Shown here piece after piece: positions 5,698 to 9,076 of a DNA stretch of 9,076 bases. The notes below the pieces were generated by a model. It did not search any database. It worked only from the letters and a program-made list of their open reading frames with translations, and had not been told where the DNA came from. Position 1 is the stretch's first letter; each line of letters begins with the position of its first letter. A program made the translations under genes and the position numbers. The DNA comes from JBLHOS01 sp047623825 (lineage in GTDB: Bacteria; Pseudomonadota; Alphaproteobacteria; Rhodobacterales; Rhodobacteraceae), in contig JBLHOS010000101.1 of NCBI GenBank assembly GCA_047623825.1, positions 1-9,076 on the forward strand, in the 5' to 3' direction.

Positions 5698-6960
5698 ATG
5701 GCGAACTCATCCGGCAGCGAATCGAAAAACACTCTCTATTGCAGCTTTTGTGGCAAGAGCCAGCATGAGGTACGAAAACTGATTGCTGGACCGACTGTGT
5801 TCATTTGCGATGAGTGTGTTGAGCTGTGCATGGATATCATCCGTGAAGAGACCAAGACCGCAGGTTTGAAGGCAACAGATGGCGTACCGGTGCCGCGTGA
5901 TATTTGTGGTGTTCTGGACGATTATGTCATCGGCCAATCGCACGCAAAGCGTGTTCTGTCGGTGGCTGTGCACAACCACTACAAACGTCTGAATAACGCC
6001 AGTAAGTCTGATATCGAATTATCAAAATCCAATATCTTGCTGATCGGTCCAACCGGTTGTGGCAAAACTTTGCTGGCGCAGACCTTGGCACGAATTCTGG
6101 ATGTCCCGTTTACTATGGCCGATGCGACGACGTTGACTGAGGCGGGTTACGTTGGCGAAGACGTTGAAAACATCATCCTCAAGCTTTTGCAGGCCTCGGA
6201 ATACAATGTCGACCGGGCGCAGCGCGGCATCGTCTATATCGACGAAGTTGATAAGATTACGCGCAAGTCTGACAATCCATCGATCACCCGCGATGTGTCG
6301 GGTGAGGGTGTTCAGCAGGCCTTGTTGAAGATCATGGAAGGCACAATCGCCTCAGTCCCACCGCAAGGCGGACGCAAGCATCCACAGCAAGAATTCTTGC
6401 AAGTGGATACGACAAACATCCTGTTCATCTGTGGCGGGGCATTTTCGGGCCTTGAAAAGATTATCGCACAGCGTGGCAAAGGATCTGGGATTGGTTTTGG
6501 TGCGGATGTCAAAGAAAATGACACCCGCGGTGTCGGTGAGATGTTTGGTGAGTTGGAGCCCGAGGATCTGTTGAAATTCGGCTTGATCCCCGAATTTGTG
6601 GGCCGCCTGCCAGTGATTGCAACTTTGACTGATCTGGACGAAGAGGCTCTGGTGACGATCCTGACAAAGCCCAAGAACGCACTGGTCAAACAGTACCAGC
6701 GCCTGTTTGAGCTGGAAGACACGGATCTTAAGTTCACAGATGATGCGCTTCAGGCGATCGCAAGACGTGCGATCCAACGTAAAACTGGTGCGCGCGGTCT
6801 GCGGTCAATCATGGAAGATATCCTGCTCGACACGATGTTTGAGCTGCCGGGAACGGACGGTGTTGAGGAAGTGGTTGTGAACGAAGAGGCTGTTATGTCG
6901 GACGCGCAACCGCTACTGATTTATGCAAAGCGTAAGGAAGAGCCAGCTTCGGCAAGCTAA
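5698..6960 (+). CDS. clpX: ATP-dependent Clp protease ATP-binding subunit ClpX
   Basis: The protein has 420 residues, the standard length. The N-terminal zinc-binding domain uses Cys15, Cys18, Cys37 and Cys40 and recognises substrates and adaptors. The AAA+ domain has Walker A GPTGCGKT (117-124), pore-1 GYVG (150-153), Walker B IVYIDE (178-183), an RKH substrate loop (226-228), the IGF loop (265-267) that docks on ClpP, the arginine finger in PEFVGRLP (Arg303) and sensor 2 in GARGLRS (Arg366). As a hexamer it unfolds tagged or damaged proteins with ATP and threads them into ClpP. The ATG at 5698 is preceded by GAGGTAGGA (5685-5693). Nothing is missing. It ends 19 bases before a strong terminator. 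Confidence 0.98.
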   Translation: MANSSGSESKNTLYCSFCGKSQHEVRKLIAGPTVFICDECVELCMDIIREETKTAGLKATDGVPVPRDICGVLDDYVIGQSHAKRVLSVAVHNHYKRLNNASKSDIELSKSNILLIGPTGCGKTLLAQTLARILDVPFTMADATTLTEAGYVGEDVENIILKLLQASEYNVDRAQRGIVYIDEVDKITRKSDNPSITRDVSGEGVQQALLKIMEGTIASVPPQGGRKHPQQEFLQVDTTNILFICGGAFSGLEKIIAQRGKGSGIGFGADVKENDTRGVGEMFGELEPEDLLKFGLIPEFVGRLPVIATLTDLDEEALVTILTKPKNALVKQYQRLFELEDTDLKFTDDALQAIARRAIQRKTGARGLRSIMEDILLDTMFELPGTDGVEEVVVNEEAVMSDAQPLLIYAKRKEEPASAS

Positions 6961-6979
6961 TTCATGCGACTATCTATAG

Positions 6980-7019
6980 AAACGGCCCCTGTGCGTTGCA
7001 CTGGGGCCGTTTATCTTTT
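6980..7019 (+). terminator. Rho-independent terminator after clpX
   Basis: AAACGGCCCC (6980-6989) pairs perfectly with GGGGCCGTTT (7003-7012). After a T-T mismatch the inner GTGC/GCAC (6991-6994, 6998-7001) extends the stem around a GTT loop. The T-rich tail TTTATCTTTT (7010-7019) follows. It ends clpX transcription and separates it from the convergent glycosyltransferase gene. Confidence 0.9.
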
Positions 7020-7066
7020 GGAATGCGCTATTCTGCGGTGCGGATGGTTTAAAAATGCTAAACAGA

Positions 7067-8089
7067 TCAGCGCAACCAAAGATTCTCGCGCTTTAGTCGA
7101 TTGCGGATCTGTTGTTCCTTGCGTGGCAGATTCTCTTGATCAAACAGCGCTCGGGCTTCTTGACCTTTTCCCTGATAGATCATGCGTCTAATCGGTTCAT
7201 ATGATTTCAGGACTTTTTTGACCCAATTGGGTGCTGTGACCTCTTCAAGGGTATCGACGACGCGTTGATCTTCGCGGGCGTAAAGCATCGGCAAAAGCCG
7301 GTAGTGACAGCTGGTTTGACCGTCAAGCCAGCCCGGTTCTAACGCATCTCGACCGCCACCAAACGAGTGGATTACCAAAGGCAGGGCGACCTGATCAAGC
7401 CACGGGTCAAGGGTTTGGCATACCAGTTCAGCAGGTGGGTTGTCGCGGATCGATAGCGCATATTCCAAGAACCGTGCGGCAAAGGCCTGCGGATCGGAAT
7501 GGTAAAAGAAGCCTGCATTAAAATAGAGGTATCGCTGCCAATATTCGTCGGGTTGGTTGCGGTCGAGCGTTGTCTCAAACTCCAACCCAAACTGATCATA
7601 AAGTGATTTCCAGATCGCGGTGTAGCCGGGGCCATAAAGCTCAATCTGGGGCCAGGTGCCTTCCCGGCGCAATGAGGCACTGGGCCGGTCGAAATCAAAC
7701 GGCACATCGCCAAGTGGGCCCGTGATCAGCGTATCACTGTCAAAAAACACGAATGGCACGTCGGGGGGCAGCGCCGATAACGCCTCAATCTTGTTGCCAT
7801 ATGGATAGGTCTGGCCGAAATGCTTGGCCGTAAAGGGCAAGATCTCTGCTTTTAATCGTTGGAGCAGTTGGCGTATCTCAGGATCATTGATCCGAGGGTC
7901 TTTTGGCCATGCCCCGCCCGGTTGAGGCTCTGCAATCAGCAGCCTACCCGGGAAATCCGGATTGAAATGCCGAAATGATGCAGCAAACAGGGCTGCCTCA
8001 TACTGAAGGCGGCCTGACTGCGCGATAACGACAACGTTGAAGATTTGATTGCTGGTCATGGCTGCCCATAGTGTTATTTCCCAGACCAT
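7067..8089 (-). CDS. Glycosyltransferase of GT-A type with DxD motif
   Basis: The protein has 340 residues. The N-terminal strand FNVVVIAQSGRLQYEA (17-32) begins a Rossmann-like nucleotide-sugar fold. VFFDSDTLITGPL (114-126) holds the DxD metal motif Asp117-Ser-Asp119 that binds the metal and nucleotide-sugar. YFNAGFFYH (189-197) and LDQVALPLVIH (231-241) resemble GT8/GT-A acceptor and DQ motifs. A basic tail (RKEQQIRNRLKRE) ends the protein. Donor and acceptor sugars cannot be read. The ATG at 8089 has an AAGG at 6-base spacing. A second ATG at 8059 (residue 11) sits closer to the conserved fold but has only a weak site, so the first 10 residues are uncertain. No signal peptide or membrane helix is seen. 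It lies downstream of the CoA-transferase on the same strand with a 57-base gap. Confidence 0.75.
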   Translation of the reverse strand: MVWEITLWAAMTSNQIFNVVVIAQSGRLQYEAALFAASFRHFNPDFPGRLLIAEPQPGGAWPKDPRINDPEIRQLLQRLKAEILPFTAKHFGQTYPYGNKIEALSALPPDVPFVFFDSDTLITGPLGDVPFDFDRPSASLRREGTWPQIELYGPGYTAIWKSLYDQFGLEFETTLDRNQPDEYWQRYLYFNAGFFYHSDPQAFAARFLEYALSIRDNPPAELVCQTLDPWLDQVALPLVIHSFGGGRDALEPGWLDGQTSCHYRLLPMLYAREDQRVVDTLEEVTAPNWVKKVLKSYEPIRRMIYQGKGQEARALFDQENLPRKEQQIRNRLKRENLWLR

Positions 8090-8108
8090 AGCGCGCCTTA
8101 TGGGCGCT
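8090..8108 (-). promoter_or_regulatory. Small hairpin covering the glycosyltransferase ribosome binding site
   Basis: On the minus strand GCGCC-CATAA-GGCGC forms a 5-bp stem that includes part of the AAGG Shine-Dalgarno, directly before the ATG at 8089. An alternative AGCGC/GCGCT pairing leaves the site in the loop. Two exclusive folds at a ribosome site could tune translation, but stems this short are also common by chance. Confidence 0.25.
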
Positions 8109-8146
8109 GACTATCGCCGCGGCTAACAGATTTACGGAAAATCGTT

Positions 8147-9076
8147 CTAAACGGCCCATCCATGCGCGCGAATTGCCGCTCCGTGTTCGTCAAGCTGCGG
8201 TGCTGTTTCGTCCAACGCCAATTCACTGGCCGACAGCGTCAGTGGAGAGCGGACGCCTGGAATACCTTGTGGTGTGATCGCCATGCCGCGGTGCTGAATT
8301 TGCGGGTCGGCAAACACCTCGGCTACGGAATTGATCGGCGCGGAGGGGACAACAGCACCCTCAAGGGCGGCCAGCAGGTCACCCCGGGTCCAACTCTTGA
8401 GAACCTCGGCCAATATCGGCACCAACACCTCACGGTTGGCGACCCGGTCGCGATTTCGCGTGTAGCGCGCGTCTGCTGGCAAGTGATCTAGCGCTAAAAC
8501 CGTGCAGAGCCGGGCAAATTGGCCGTCATTGCCCGCCGCGATGATTACCTGACCGTCGGCCACGTCAAAAACCTGATAAGGCACGATATTTGGGTGATCA
8601 TTCCCCAACCGTGTTGGCGCGGTGCCGGTGGCCAGAAAGTTCATCGCCTGATTGGCCAAAAGGGCGGTGGCGCTGTCGAATAGCGATATGTCGATCTGCT
8701 GGCCAAGCCCGGTCTGCAGACGTTGGGCAAGCGCCGCCTGAATACCCACAACACCGTAGAGGCCCGCGACGATATCGGTGACGGCAACGCCGACCTTATA
8801 GGGCTGGCCACCCTTTTCACCGGTGATCGACATCAGACCGGCCATACCTTGCACCAGATAGTCATAGCCAGCGCGGCTGGAATATGGGCCGTCTTGGCCA
8901 AATCCAGTAATAGAGCAATAGATCAGCCCAGGGTTCAGGACATGCAAACTGGCAAAATCGAGATCATATTTTTCCAGCCCGCCGACTTTGAAATTCTCAA
9001 CCAAAACATCAGCGTCAGCGGCCAGTTTGCGCACCTCAGCTTGACCCTCGGATGTCGTGAAATCGACGACAATAGA
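8147..9076 (-). CDS. CaiB/BaiF family III CoA-transferase (N-terminus off the window)
   Basis: Open reading runs from the window edge (9076) to TAG at 8149-8147: 309 visible residues of a family usually near 400, so roughly 70-100 N-terminal residues lie outside. A GTG at 9034 is not the start, because the reading continues upstream with SIVVDFTTSEGQAEV, matching the family pattern before the conserved ADVLVENFKVGG. Further marks are SITGFGQDGPYSSRAGYD and the catalytic region GQQIDISLFDS, whose Asp (codon 8677-8675) aligns with the acyl-CoA thioester-forming aspartate of formyl-CoA transferase. HPNIVPYQVFDVADGQVIIAAGND is a typical family III segment. It moves CoA between carboxylic acids; the substrates (oxalate/formate, succinate, carnitine and others) cannot be told from sequence. 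Function class is secure. Confidence 0.9.
   Translation of the reverse strand, partial: SIVVDFTTSEGQAEVRKLAADADVLVENFKVGGLEKYDLDFASLHVLNPGLIYCSITGFGQDGPYSSRAGYDYLVQGMAGLMSITGEKGGQPYKVGVAVTDIVAGLYGVVGIQAALAQRLQTGLGQQIDISLFDSATALLANQAMNFLATGTAPTRLGNDHPNIVPYQVFDVADGQVIIAAGNDGQFARLCTVLALDHLPADARYTRNRDRVANREVLVPILAEVLKSWTRGDLLAALEGAVVPSAPINSVAEVFADPQIQHRGMAITPQGIPGVRSPLTLSASELALDETAPQLDEHGAAIRAHGWAV

Noticed and set aside
6312..6777. Two overlapping minus-strand open frames of 141 codons
   Set aside because: Both are antisense to the conserved AAA+ part of clpX, whose plus-strand reading is certain.
9032..9034. GTG as start of the CoA-transferase
   Set aside because: Family-like sequence continues in frame to the window edge, so the true start lies outside.
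1..9076. CRISPR array, tRNA, rRNA or insertion sequence
   Set aside because: No regularly spaced repeats, no tRNA-like cloverleaf, no transposase reading frame or paired terminal repeats were seen.

Overview
The window reads as chromosomal DNA of a marine-type alphaproteobacterium, most likely Rhodobacterales (Roseobacter group). This rests on the character of ClpP and ClpX, the moderate GC content, the CTTGAA-type heat-shock promoter ahead of clpP, and the mix of a DxD glycosyltransferase, a CaiB-type CoA-transferase and an ArsR/SRPBCC pair. The assignment is made from protein character alone; no search was run.

Left part (1-3875) is the accessory region. A secreted protein with a PPC-like beta domain runs leftward off the edge (1-428, minus). 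A 295-base AT-rich divergent intergenic region follows, holding two clear inverted repeats; the second overlaps the ribosome binding site of the next gene. Then comes a 769-residue protein (724-3033, plus) with an N-terminal TIR domain, one membrane helix and about ten WD40-like blades. This looks like a one-protein transmembrane receptor: TIR inside and, by the positive-inside rule, the propeller outside. It is the most interesting item here. Directly behind it lies a creatininase-family gene (3070-3875) broken by a frameshift and by an in-frame stop, so it is a pseudogene.

Middle part (3906-4711, minus) is a two-gene operon. It encodes an ArsR-type repressor and an SRPBCC/AHSA1-like protein with a 4-base ATGA overlap. 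Repeated GTAAG half-sites sit over the arsR -10 region and start codon, suggesting self-repression of a leaderless transcript.

Right-centre (4786-7019, plus) is the core clpP-clpX locus: a candidate RpoH promoter, clpP, a strong hairpin just after clpP, a possible separate clpX promoter, clpX and a good intrinsic terminator. ClpX unfolds substrates and feeds them into the ClpP chamber.

Right end (7067-9076, minus) holds a GT-A-like glycosyltransferase and, upstream of it on the same strand, a family III CoA-transferase that runs off the window. clpX and the glycosyltransferase converge on the clpX terminator.
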